Source: Nepenthes gracilis
Taxonomy: Eukaryota; Streptophyta; Magnoliopsida; Caryophyllales; Nepenthaceae
Direction of reading: 5' to 3'
Assembly: GCA_033239525.1 (NCBI GenBank)
Contig: BSYO01000030.1
Coordinates: 4,564,850 to 4,628,849 of the forward strand
Length of the DNA: 64,000 nucleotides
The notes below the pieces were generated by a model. It was not told the origin of the DNA, did no database searches, and worked only from the letters and a program-made list of their open reading frames with translations. Positions 34,241-46,091 of this stretch are shown here, piece after piece. The number at the start of each line of letters is the position of its first letter. Position 1 is the first letter of the stretch. A program made the translations under genes and the position numbers.

Positions 34241-35883
34241 CAATATTAAAACCATTAGTTTTAATATCAATATATACCCTTTAGACATTCTAAAGTGTCA
34301 TTAGATAATGTGAAGGTTATTAATTTATCTATTTTTATATAATTTTTTTTAATAAAATGTCATATCATAAAAGGTGTCCAAAAAGTAGCTAAAGGGTACA
34401 CACTCATTGCTAAATTAATGCAAGTAAATTGACAAATATAGCAAAATAAAATTATATTCAAGTAGCAATTATTGGGCATAAATGCAAAATATATATACAT
34501 ATATATATTTGGAGATACTTTATAGTTATTTTAAAAATACCTTTAAATAATGTAATACTTATTCGTCCATTATTTTTATGTAAACTCATTAGTATGGATG
34601 AATAGATAAAATATTATATTATTAAAGATGTCACATGGTTGGCTAAAAGATAACTCCAAGCACCACTCAAATTAGAGTGAATTTGTTTTTCTTTCCTCTG
34701 GCATAACCTGCATGGGTAATCTGTACTTCCAAAACATAGAAATTCAAGTCCAATTATGCTTTTGCTATACATCACAAGGGTTTGAAGGAGACCCTAAACT
34801 AAGCATGAGGCGGAACTTTCGAACAAAAATGACCCTTTTTATGAATAGTTTATCAATTTGGCATGGATGTTCTTATTTCGGGAGAGAATCGCCTGGCCTC
34901 GAGCCTCCACAGCAACAACAGAACTTCAAAACCCGTCAAGCATCCAAGGGAAGCAAAATATTCATCCACTTCACTGATAATAATGGGAAGTCTTTGAGTG
35001 GATATGCACCGTTGAATGTCTAAATCCCTTGCCTTTCATGCCCAGATGGACATGGTCATACACCTTCAATATCTAACTTGCATACAACTCTCGGACCGCC
35101 CATACACTAATGAGAAATCAATGGTGTGTCAAGAATCTTTCTTCCCTTCAAGGCTTTTTTACTCTATTAAGTGGGCGTTCAGTACATGGATTCATCACTT
35201 TCATTTGGGCCTAGTGTAGGCCATGTCCCCTACTGACTTCAAATATTCAAGAGCGTGCCTGATATTTAGGTTTCTTTTTCTATTTAGGTTTTCTCAATGT
35301 TTCTATTTTTAGAATTTTTTTTAAAGTAGCCTATATTTTTACTTTCTAAATAAATGCTGGATTTTTTTCTTATTAAAAAAAGTCCTCATCTATTACTTTT
35401 TACTATAACATAATCTCCTCGACACGCGGTCAATGTAGATTTTTCATAATATACTAAATATACACAATATTTAATAATTAAAACTTCAATTTTACTATAC
35501 TAACCACATGATCAAAAAAATTAAGACTATGAAATATTCACCCAATTCTCTCACTATGACATATACTCGCATTTTGGATAAACAAGGCTTTATTTTTTAT
35601 GTTTAAAAATATAGAAATTGTATCATGAATTCAAAAGTAAAAAGAGAAGTCATAAAGATACTATTTTTTGAACAATTTGGCAAAATTCTAAAAATGATCC
35701 AAAATATATGATGAAGAGGAACACGATACACAAAATTGCTTATATAAGAGCATGCATAAGCTGAGTAATGATTATACAAAGAGTGAAAAAATGGTCACTT
35801 GTATAAAAAAAAAATGTAGAGATTTATTTGCCTAGATTGATGTTCTTTCTTCTCTTCCTCTTTTCTTCTCCACAAAATTGCCT
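34241..35883. other. AT-rich intergenic sequence
   Basis: No domain was recognised. Two overlapping plus frames at 34712-35219 (103 and 67 codons) lack any familiar motif and have no supporting signals, so I do not call a gene. A TTTTTCTTATTAAAAAAA stretch near 35366-35383 might be a poly(A)-type retroposon end, but no flanking duplication was found. The region ends in TCTTT, the target-site duplication of the next element. Confidence 0.5.
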
Positions 35884-35888
35884 TCTTT

Positions 35889-36080
35889 TGTAATATCCTT
35901 GAATTTTGTGTTCGGATTAATTTAATATTAATTATAAATTTGGGCAAATTAGGCGTGACAAAATTAAATAACTATTGAAAAATTTTGGGAGGATATTTGG
36001 ATCGGTTGGGTTGGCGCCTAGGGTACGCCCGTGTTGCCGCCCAAATATTGATTCGGATTTTAAAATAAAAGAAAACTAAA

Positions 36081-36124
<44 letters not shown>

Positions 36125-38399
36125 TATATGTAACGAAAAAGAAACAAAAAAAAAAGAAATGAAAAAAAAGAAGATAAAGATGGGAAACAGAAGTAGTGGA
36201 GTATCAGAGAGAGAATTCATAATTTTGGCTTAGAGTGGTTGGAGTGGGAGCTAGGGTTTTGGCACAAGGAAGAGAGGGAAGAAGAGAGAAGGAGGGAGGC
36301 GGCTAGCGACGGCGACGTGTGGCGAGGATGGCACGGTGCCGGTGGTTGTCGGCGGTTGAAAATTTGGCCGGTGGCGGCGTCGGTGGCGATGAGGAGAAGC
36401 CATCAAAGAAGCCGACGACGACAAATATAGCAAAATCGGTAATGGCGTCAATCGGCCACGGTGGAGATGCCGTTTTCTCGCTAATTTAGTTGTCGGCGGC
36501 AGCCTATGGTGGTCATCGGTGGTGTGCGGTGTGGTGCGGCGAAGCCACAGCAGGAGAGAGAACAAAGGAGCCGGAAGGAAGGGAGGCCACATAAACGCCA
36601 AGTAAGCAGAGGAGAACAAAGGAGAGAGGAAGGGGCGCGCAGAGGAGAGAGGACGCGGCAGAGGAGAGAGAAAGGCTCGATTGGAATATTTTGGGACATC
36701 CTTTCTTCAGATCTGCAAAGTATGAAATTCAAGCATNAGTATCTGTAAACACACTCTTTGGTCTAATTTAATTCCTGATATATTTGGATACTATTTGAAA
36801 TTTTTACTAATATGCATGAATTTTTGAACACCCATTTAATTTATTCCGGACATGTATGTGTAATTTATTAGATTATTTTGGAAGCTTCAAATATGGATTT
36901 TACAATTTTAGGAATTTATTATTTTTCTAGAAGCCCGAAAAATTTATTGGACTCAGTGTATATTTATATCAGTATGTGTAATAAAAATGTACACGAAACT
37001 TACATTGGCCGTGCATTTTCACATGCACGTGCCGGGTTGTGGTCACTACATTTGGATTTGGATTATTGGACTTTGGCCAACTCTCGACGGGGAGATTTAT
37101 TTTGAAATTCCTTTTTCCCGATAAGAAATGTTTGGAGTAGTGACCCTTCCCATTTGGATAATTTGATTTGACCTTAGAATATATTCGAATATCCTAATAT
37201 ATCTGACAAGTTTGAGGAATGCACCCAAAGTCGCGGGTGACAAAACATAGTGAACAACCTTATCATGGGTACACAGTAGATGGATTTTGGCCTAAGGTTA
37301 CCGGGATTATGTGTAACTCTTCCTCAAGCTTGTTTTTAAATAATTAGAACCTAGATTTGGTGAATAATTTGTATTTTTGTATTAATTGGTATTGGACTTT
37401 AATTTGGATATGGATTTTTGGACTTGGATTTAAAATTCACCGATTTTTGCCTATAATTTGGTTTGATATGTCTCGTACAAATAATTTTGATTATATGTTT
37501 TGATCCGAATCTTTGAAATATCTGTCGCGGTATTGCTTTGGTCTCTGCGCAAACTATTGGATCATCCGGCTATCAGATTCTACCCCAGATCACAAGCTGA
37601 TCGGGCATTAGATTTGAACTTGGACTCGGACTCGGACTCGGATTTGGACTCGGATCGACATTGGCTTTGGAATTGGTCCGGATCATCCTGTTTTGGTTAT
37701 ATATATATATATATATATACGTCCCAACGATGACTATTTTTAAAATTTTGACATTTATTTGGATTTGGATATTTAATTTGAGTACGAGACTACCATTGGA
37801 TTTTAAAATTTAGATATTAAATTTCGGTTTAATTTGTCTTATCGGCGATTTGGATTTATTCTAAAATTTGATTGGATTTTCATCCATTGGCTTCTCATCT
37901 GATTTATTGGACTCATTTTGACTAAATATGATAGTTGCTAGGTATTATGCTCATTTTTCTGTTTTATCCCTTAGAGTAGAAGGTTTGATGCAGTACAAGA
38001 GTAAAGACATAATCGGTCGGATATTCGTCCGATTTGGTGAGTTTCAATTTTATTATGATTTATATTGATATTTGATGTATTTGGATTATGGAAATTGGTC
38101 GAATATGGGCTTATTGTTATATTTCGGAAATATTTGAATATTATATTACCTTTGATTATGATTTTTGGGTCGGATTATTACTTCCCTTACGATGATTGTA
38201 GAACAGGTTACATTTATATTATCCAGATGGTTGTTCAATGAGGTACTGTGAGGATTTTAATTTTATTGAACGTATATTTTGGTTTGTCACACCCGAATTT
38301 TGGGATTTGGTATTATTTGTTTAAAATTATTTGAGATTTTAGATTTTAAAAATTATAATTAATTATTTAAATTGATATATTTGGTCCGGGTTCGTGACA
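35889..38399 (+). repeat. 5' LTR (2,511 bp)
   Basis: It starts TGTAATATCC and ends TTCGTGACA. It contains an AAT microsatellite (36083-36124), a GGCGGC/GCGACGG-rich purine-biased stretch (36240-36690), the shared CACCCAAAGTCGCGGGTG block (37220) and a TA microsatellite (37699-37719). An unresolved base N is at 36737. By eye it differs from the right LTR at about one base in ten over 36840-37140, so the insertion is old. Confidence 0.85.
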
Positions 38400-38403
38400 G
38401 AAG

Positions 38404-38412
38404 TGGTATCAG
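38404..38412 (+). other. Primer binding site (tRNA-Met type)
   Basis: TGGTATCAG four bases after the LTR end matches the start of the initiator tRNA-Met complement. Beyond the first nine bases it departs from the full site (GAAAAAA follows). Confidence 0.75.
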
Positions 38413-39950
38413 AAAAAAATCATGAGGAGAGGTACTTTGGGTTATTTTGGATAAATAATTGGCCGAATATTTTGATATAATAAGTATTACCTTTGGTTGA
38501 TAATTAAAAATTTGAGTTGTGGAGATTTGGGTTTGAATCAGAAGGTCAAATCGTAGGGGTTTGGTTTTGGATTGGAAGGATGATCATCTGATAATGATGA
38601 GTCGCACAAGCGATGTGATGTATGATTTGATATAGTAGTTGAATTAGAATTTTGTTTGGTTTCTACAAATATGTAGAGATTTTGTTAGATTTTGTGATTT
38701 TGGAAGAGTAGTGGTCTGAAATTGGAGTTGGTTCAAAATCTTGTAGTGTAGAAGGAGATTTTGGTCGGCAGAGGGGTAGGTGGTAAAGTTGGTCTACTCA
38801 AAATCTCGCGGGGTAGGAGGAAATTTTTGGCCGACAGAAAAGTTAGCGATGAAAGTGGAGATGAATGAAGATTCTTCAAGATTGGATGCCGCAGATAAAG
38901 ATGAAGAAGTTCAAGTTGAATCAACTCGTTTCTCCTTACTAGAAGACAGGACAATGAAGTGCAAGTCTGATTTCGTTGGCAACAATGATGCTGATCATGT
39001 AGAAGTATGAAGTTATAGTTGGAGTAAGAGAAAGATTGAAGATTGTCCATTCCCACTCGTCAGTATGATCGGGTGGATAGTCGTCCCTGCAAATCTTTCA
39101 TCGCTGAAGAATCGAAAGACAAAGAGTTCGTGATTCGATCTCCTAAAGCAATATTCAAGAAGAGGTTGAAGAATTTGAAAGATTTATTAAAGCATGATAG
39201 TAGTTAAGGACTTCAAGATTCAATCTGGAAGTAGTTGGTGTCATTCGGACGCTAAATTTATGGCGAGGAGCTGGATCATACTTTGTTAATCGAGTAAAAG
39301 TAGTCTTGAGAAGTAATTCTAGAAGAAATCAGAGTATTGGAGTCAAAACTCGAAAGATAGATTTGTTTATCATTTAGAGGACAAGCTAAAAGAAATTCAG
39401 GTGAAACAAAGTCTTCTTTTTGAAGTTTGAGTTTGTAAGATCAGCCTGCAAGTTTAGCGGGAAGGTGTACGCGAGACGAGTTTCTTTGTCCAAAATGGAG
39501 TCTGCTTCAAATTGCTACCTAATATGTTATTTGTCAAAGGATCGTTTAAATTTAAGGCATTCGGATTTCAAACGTCCAGATAAAAGTCAGACTGTTTTAG
39601 CAGGACTTTTTGCATATACAGCCTATGAAGTTAGAGCTAGATCCTCCGTCGTGGAAGACTACTTTGGCAAGTTTATCCCATTATGCATTCAGGATATGAA
39701 TTTTCTGAGCTCCAAGGAGGAATCAGTAAGAAGGTTTCAGGGTTGATTTTCGACGCTGCAAGCGAGTCATCTATTGAGAGATGGGTGCTGAGTTTATCTG
39801 GCATATATGGTCACATCTGGGAGTTATTCTATGACCATTGAAGATATTTTGGTCATCTGCGAGTTGAAGATGTTTTTTAGAGGATTCAATTGGATTGCTC
39901 ATAGATTAAAAGATCAAATTTGTTTTCGATGTTGTGCTTGAATCTGTATC
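38413..39950 (+). pseudogene. Unrecognisable gag/protease region of the element
   Basis: By position this should be gag and protease. Frames at 38780-39010 (76 codons) and 39420-39746 (108 codons) are open, but I recognise no gag, zinc-knuckle or protease motif in them. Base composition is G- and T-rich on the plus strand, like the rest of the internal region. Heavy decay or replacement are both possible. Confidence 0.35.
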
Positions 39951-39954
39951 TATC

Positions 39955-40780
39955 TTGAGGGTTCCGTATGGAGTAGTCTTGTTTGAGCTGAAAAAAAAAA
40001 TTAAGATAGCAATTATAGAATCTGTTGAGAAGGATTTTGTTTGGCCAAGTGTCTTGACATAGAGTGCTTCAATATTCTTTGGTAAATAAAGTTGGATCGA
40101 TGGGTTTATGTTTAGATTATTTGGGAATTGGATATGTATCAGCTCTCAAGGGTCGAGGATTCGCTGGATCTAATTAAAGAAATTTGGATTTTATCTAAGA
40201 TCGAATTATATTTGAGGTATCTTTAATTGAGGATTTAGTCAGAGGATGTGTATAGGACAGCTTTCGGGTCAATGTGTGGCCGTTGCGAAGTTTTGATAGT
40301 GCTTTTGGGTTGTCAAATGTTTTGGCGTCTTTTATGAATATTATCAATTTGACTTTTGACTATATTTGGGATTGTTATGATGACTTTGTTAATGATATTC
40401 TAATTTGTTTAAAGAATTTTGAGGGGTGTAAATTATGGTTGGAGAATGGTCATCTTGGGTCATAATGCTTTTTAGGATGATATTTGATAATCTAAAGAAG
40501 ATGGGAGCTGTGGCGAATTTGAAAAGACCGGCTAAGGTTTTGAGAGTGCGGAGTTATCTTGGATTTAGTTGGTTATGATGGGAGATTCATTGAATATTTC
40601 TTGAGGATTGTAGTGTCGTTGGCACCCTTGGAATAGAAGTGATCAGTATTCAATTATAGTAATACTTGTGAGGAAGTTTTCGATAATTGAAGAATAGATT
40701 ATTATCAGTGTCTGTTTTGTCGATTCCTGATGAATCAAAAAGTTTAGTCACGTTCAGTAATGCTCCTAAGAAAGATTTTG
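39955..40780 (+). pseudogene. pol: Reverse transcriptase and RNase H remnant
   Basis: PYGVVLFELKKKIK and VEKDFVWPSVLT (39960-40065) correspond to the start of chromovirus RT. FGLSNVLASFMNIIN (about 40302) and DFVNDILICLKNFE (about 40380) match the segment with the catalytic motif FIDDIL; its first aspartate is Asn. CKLWLENGHLGS (40425), VLRVRSYLGFSWL (40540) and LLSVSVLSIPDESK (about 40695) follow the family order. Stops and shifts separate all of them. Confidence 0.65.
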
Positions 40781-42104
40781 ACATGTATGGATTTAGTATG
40801 GTCGGGCGCATTATTCAAAGAAAAGTCCAGGATGCGACACCGTTTGGAGGATTTTGTGTGAAGTGCTCTGTCGAAGATGCAAGTCGGAAGACTAGGCCAA
40901 AAGAATTTCCTCTTTGCTGCTAGGATTGGATTCTGAATGAAATTTCTATCTATGGGAGAAGCTTTTGAGAAGATTAGAAATGAAGCCCTTTCGGATGAGC
41001 TACATTAAAGTTGAAAGCGATCGAGTAGGCAATCTCGGGCATTCTGTACCAGTGCTTTCCCTTTGCACGTTCAAGAGGAGGCATGTTTGCAAGAATTCTC
41101 TCGTTTGAGTATCGCTGATTGGATGGAAGTTCGGAAGCAAATGAGGTTCTTAGCAGCTATATTGAGTTTGGATTTGTCCAAGTTCGATGGGAACATCGAA
41201 GATTTTCCACCTTGCAGAGTGGAGAGAGAATTTGATGGCAAGTTGATCATGCGTCGAGGTTTACAGGCAAAATATAAAACGTGATGTTGTGGTTTATGTG
41301 GCAAGGTATATCCATGCCTAAAGATGAAGTCAAGTAGGAGAAGAAGCCTCGAGATTTGTGTTTCAGGTCTGCCTTGGATGACTAGAAGATTTGTAGCAAT
41401 TTGGAGGATGATGGATGAGTTGATGGAGTCAATTCTTTTCTTACCGATCAGGATGTCGTTCCCGAGATTCACTGTTGGCATGTTGTCAAGATAAGAAGAT
41501 TGTAAAATATTTTGACTTTGAGGCTTCTGATTTTGATTGGAGGCAGATGATCAATCCGAGTAGCGCAGCGGAAGTGTATAGACTTTTGGCTATTTGTCAC
41601 AAGCTATGATTTGGCGCTTCAAGTAAGAGATTGGATTTGCAGTCCGATTTGAAGTTCGATGTGGATGGTCAGATGTTTATGGAAGCACCTTGGAAAAAAG
41701 AATTTTGAGTTTGGAGGTCGTCGAGTAATTTAAAGATAAGGTTCATCGGAATCTTTCAAAGTGTTCTGTAGGTCGAAGAGGCGGTCTACAAATTGGCCTT
41801 ATCTCTGAATTTAATGTATGGACATGATATGTCTTATGTGACTTGTATGACAAATATGTGAATGATTATTCAAATGTGCTTGGATCGGAATCGTCATCCA
41901 TCGAAGAGAATTTGTGTTGTGTTAAAGTTCAATTCGAATTTTGGAATAGAAAGAATCTACTATTGAGAATCAGATTTTGGATAAATCACTCAATCGAGGA
42001 ATTAGTTTGAGAAGAGCGAAGATGACATTGAAAAAATATCCTCATTATATGATATTTGAGATTAAGATTGAGATGCATAAATTTTAAGGCCGAAATTTTT
42101 GTAA
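40781..42104 (+). pseudogene. int: Integrase and chromodomain-region remnant (weak)
   Basis: Only traces remain. VVYVARYIHA at about 41287 may be the zinc-binding end of integrase (family FVARCLTCQ). Around 41735-41830 FIGIFQSVL and EAVYKLALSLN match the family segment FIGPFEIL...AYRLALPP that precedes the chromodomain. The internal region ends with AAAATATCCTCATTA (about 42030), where the family has KYPHLF. No catalytic residues can be placed. Confidence 0.5.
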
Positions 42105-42115
42105 GAATGGGAGAA

Positions 42116-42306
42116 TATAATATCCCGGTTTTTTTATTCGGATTAATTTAATATTAATTATAATTTTGGGCAAATTAGGCGTGATAAAATTAATTAACTA
42201 TTGAAAAATTTTGGGAGGATATTTGGATCAGTTTGGTTTGCACCCGGGTTATGCCGGGGTTGTTGCCCAAATATTGATTCAAATTTTTGAATAAAAGAAA
42301 ACTAAA

Positions 42307-42347
<41 letters not shown>

Positions 42348-44735
42348 AAAAAAAAACAGAAAAAAAAGAAATGAAAAAAAAAAGAGATAGAAGCAGTGGA
42401 GGATCGGGCAGAGGGAGGGAGTGGGAGCTAGGGTTTTGGCGCAAGGAAGAGAGGGAAGAAGAGAGGAGGAGGGAGGCGGCCGGCGACGGCGACATGCCGC
42501 GAAAAAAAAAAGAAATGAAAAAAAGAAGATAGAAGCGATGCCAATCGGTTGTCGGAGGTTGGGAGCTAATTTGGCCGGTGGAGGTGAAGAAGAGAGGAGG
42601 AGGGAGGCCACGACGTGCCGCGAGGGACGGCACGATGCTAATGGTTGTCGGCGGAAATGGCGGTGGCGGTGAGAGAAGCCATCGAAGAAGCGGTCGCACG
42701 GTGGAGAGATGCCGCGATGGTGGTCGGCGGCGACCTATGGTGGTCATCGGTGGTGTGCGGCGGCGCGGAGTGGGCTGAGGCAATGGTGGTGTTCGGTGTG
42801 GCGCGGCGAAGCCACAGCAGGAGAGAGAAGACGGCGGCCGCGTAACGGCTCTGGTGCCAGCTGGGTGGTGTCGGGGAGGCCGTCGACAGCCAGGCAAGAG
42901 GAGCGGCTGCAGCAGAGTGGCCGGAAACGGCCGGCAGAGGGCCGTGCGAGGAGGAGAACAGAGAGGAAGGGGCGCGCAGAGGAGAGAGAGAGGACGTGGC
43001 AGAGGAGAGAGAGAGAAGCTCGATTGGAATACTTCGGGACATTCTTTCTTCAGATCTGCAAAGTATGAGGTCCAGGCAAATATCTGTAAACCAACTCTTT
43101 GGTCTAATTTAATTCATGATATATTTGGATACTGTTCGGAATTTTTACTAATATGTATGAATTTTTGTACACCCATTTAATTTATTCTGGACATGTATGT
43201 GTAGTTTATTAGATTATTTTGGGAGCTTTAAATATGGATTTTATAATTTTAGGGATTTTTTTCTTTTTTGGAAGCTCAAAAAATTTATTAGACTCGGTGT
43301 ATATTTATATCAGTATGTGTAACAAAAATGTACACGAAACTTACATTGGCCGTGCATTTTCACATGCACGTGCCGGGTTGTGGTCACTACATTTGGATTT
43401 GGATTATTGGACTCTGGCCAGCTCCCAATGGGAAGGTTTATTTTGAAATTCCTTTCCGCTGGTAAGAAAGGCTTGGAGTAGTGACCCTTCCCATTTGGAT
43501 AATTTAACTTGACCTTAGAATATATTCGGACGGCCTAATATATCTGATAAGTTTGAGGAATGCACCCAAAGCCGCGGGTAACATAACATAGTGAGCAACC
43601 TTATCTATGGGTACACAGTAGATGAATTTTGGTCTAAGGTTACCGAGATTATGTATAACTCTTCCTCAAACTTGTTTTTAAATAATTAGAACCCAGATTT
43701 GGTGTATAATTTATATTTTTGCATTAATTGGTATTAGACTTTGATTTGGATATGGATTTTTGGACTTAGATTTGAGATTCGCGATTTTTGCCTATAATTA
43801 GGTTTGGTATCTCTCATACAAATGATTTTGATTATATGTTTTGATTCGAATTTTTGGAATATCTGTCCCGGTGCTGCTTCGATCTCTGCGTATGCTATTT
43901 GATCATTCGACTATTGGATTTTACCCCAGATCACAAGCTGATCGAGCATTAGATTTGGACTCAGACTCGAACACAGACTCAGACTCAGATCGACATCAAC
44001 TTTGAAATTGGTCCGGATCACCTCTGTTTTGGTTATATATATATATATATATATACGTCCCGACGATAACTATTTTTAAAATTTTGATATTTATTTGGAT
44101 TTGGATATTTAATTTGAGTACGAGATTAACATTGGATTTTAAAATTTGGATCTTGGATTTCAATTGAATTTGTTTTATCGGCGATTTGGATTTATTCTGA
44201 AATTTAATTGGATTTTCATCCATTGACTTCTCATCTGATTTATTGGACTCATTTTGACTAAATATGATACTTGTTGGGCATTAGGCTCATTTTTCTGTTT
44301 TGTCCCTTCAGAGTAGAAGGTTCGGATACAGTAAATGAGAAAATACGTGATCGATCAGATATTCGTTCGATTTGGTGAGTTTCAGTTTTATTATGGTTTA
44401 TATTAATATTTAATGTATTTGGATTATGGAATTAGTCGGATATAGGCTTATTGTTATATTTCGGGAATAGTTAAATATTATGTTATGTTTGATTATGATT
44501 TTTGGGTCAGATTATTACCTCCCTTACGATGATTGTAGAGCATGTCACATTTATATTGTCCGGACGGTTGTTCGATGATGTCCTGTGAGGATTTAAATTT
44601 TTTGAGCGTATATTTTGGTTTGTCACATTCGAATTTTCGGATTTAGTATAATTTGTGTAAAATTATTTGGGATTTTAGATTTTAAAAATTATAATTAATT
44701 ATTTAAATTGACTTGTTTGGTCCGAATTCGTGACA
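42116..44735 (+). repeat. 3' LTR (2,620 bp)
   Basis: It starts TATAATATCC (G of the TG end mutated to A) and ends TTCGTGACA. It has a TA microsatellite (42311-42344) where the 5' LTR has AAT repeats. A longer purine-rich, GCGGC-rich part (42400-43020) contains partial duplications of AAGAAATGAAAAAAAGAAGAT and GGAGGGAGGC blocks. A TA tract is also present at 44033-44055. Open frames of 66-235 codons here come from the skewed composition and are not genes. Confidence 0.85.
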
Positions 44736-44740
44736 TCTTT

Positions 44741-45889
44741 AATCCTCAAGGTACACAGCTTTCCCTCTTTCCTCTTTTCTAGGTGGTGGCATAAGACGCA
44801 AGACCAAATAAGATCTGAGTCTCCTTGGGGTTTTGAGATAATAAGCTAGCTACTGTTTCTTAGTGATTTTCTCTCTCTTTTTTCTATCTTCAAATTTCAG
44901 CAAAAAGGCCCCCTCAATCCTCCCACATAGCGGTCAATTTTTCTCTCTTCCAAAATAGTAGTTATCTCCTCTCAATATTGTGTTTAAATTCTAACAAGGA
45001 GGGGCAGCTGTTAGGGTTTACAAAAAAGGAAAAATCAGGTTAAGTTGATTTATTTCCTTAACAAATCTTCTAATTTAACCAAGGTGCTTCCCTCCACATT
45101 CAGCCGTGTATCCCTTTTCAAAAAGCTAACAAATTACTTTCCAAATTAGGGTTAATACTTATCAGGACGGTGGCTAGGGTTTGCTATAAAAGGGGTGTTA
45201 GGTTTTCTTCTCACTATTAGGTTTTTAGCTATGGAAACTAAGCCACCTTCCTACTTCTCCCTAAGCTGCCAATTCCCCAGAAAATAAGAGGCAATTAGCT
45301 AATATATTACGGTTACCAACTCATACAAGTGGCTGTGTTAGGGTTGAAGGAAAGGATGACGTTCCAAGAGTTATGGTTAGGGTTTCTAAGGAAACTAGGG
45401 TTTGCACAATTTGCCATTTTACCCTTTTAACTAATATAATTAAAATACAATAACATAACGCGTAACAAAAAACAAACGGCAAGTATAATTATCTTTAACA
45501 TTTAATCCATCCAATTTCAGACAAAATTTACTAAAGCAAAAAATTACCAAAATATTCGTGGGTCAACTTCTCGGAAACCAACTCATCCAAAACCCACCAT
45601 AATATTAGTTTTGGCTCACATGCAAATTATCAACTCTATAAAATATCACTCGTATATTGATTTCCTCCAAACTAATGATCGTTTTTTATCACTTGTCCAA
45701 TTAACCCGAAACGAAACACGGGGCTATTGCAATATCTAATAAAGTATAGTTTCAGATAAGATAAAGATACACACTTGAACTCTTTTAACAAACAAATTTA
45801 GACAAATAGCATCATGAAATTCATTAAGTTACTTGCTTAAATAAGATTGTTCATCTAGTTCATGCCTTAAATTATTAGTATTCTTGATG
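44741..45889. other. Unassigned sequence left of the copia remnant
   Basis: No protein domain was recognised. GCTATAAAAGG at about 45180 is TATA-like, and TTAGGGTTT-type words recur at 45010, 45150 and 45350. The stretch may be the downstream part of the copia element or older LTR sequence. Evidence is insufficient to choose. Confidence 0.35.
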
Positions 45890-46091
45890 TTATTTAGAAG
45901 ATATTTGCTGAATGTGTCAAAGTTATTGCTTGAAACAATCATGCGACTTTATTATTCTACTAGTGACACCAAGGGGTTTACAAGGCCTTACTCATCACAG
46001 TATCATTTATATAGACAAAAATGAAAATACACCTAATACTAAAATAATGATTAAACAAAGAGTAGTTACCATTACAACGAGGGAATCCAAA
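45890..46091 (-). pseudogene. Ty1/copia reverse transcriptase remnant, downstream half
   Basis: On the minus strand from 46091 the frame reads GFPRCNGNYSLF, then IFIFVYINDTVM. These correspond to the copia RT segments G-SN-DHSLF and VYVDDI. The YVDD catalytic box is YIND here, so one aspartate is lost. The upstream half lies at 55265-55684; the gypsy element 46092-55264 separates them. Downstream copia sequence below 45990 is no longer readable. Confidence 0.75.

Larger units (their letters stand above)
35889..44735 (+). mobile_element. Complete but decayed Ty3/gypsy element with perfect TSD
   Basis: Two LTRs (35889-38399 and 42116-44735) flank a 3.7 kb internal region. TCTTT occurs directly outside both ends (35884-35888 and 44736-44740), an exact five-base target-site duplication. 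A primer site (TGGTATCAG, 38404-38412) follows the left LTR, and a purine tract (GAATGGGAGAA, 42105-42115) precedes the right one. Internal coding sequence is chromovirus-like RT to integrase/chromodomain but badly broken, and gag is unrecognisable. The internal region is shorter than the usual 5-6 kb, so deletions have occurred. Confidence 0.85.

Noticed and set aside
34712..35219. Two plus frames (103 and 67 codons) considered as a small gene
   Set aside because: No recognised domain, no splice or promoter context that could be trusted, and the flanks are AT-rich repeat debris.
36239..36748. Several 60-120 codon frames on both strands
   Set aside because: They lie inside the 5' LTR in a purine-rich, GCGGC-rich stretch. 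The 3' LTR has different frames at the matching place, so none is conserved.
42190..43180. A 235-codon minus frame and overlapping frames on both strands
   Set aside because: The segment is the 3' LTR. The translation is proline/serine-rich from CCTCC-type composition, includes a translated TA microsatellite, and is not shared with the 5' LTR.
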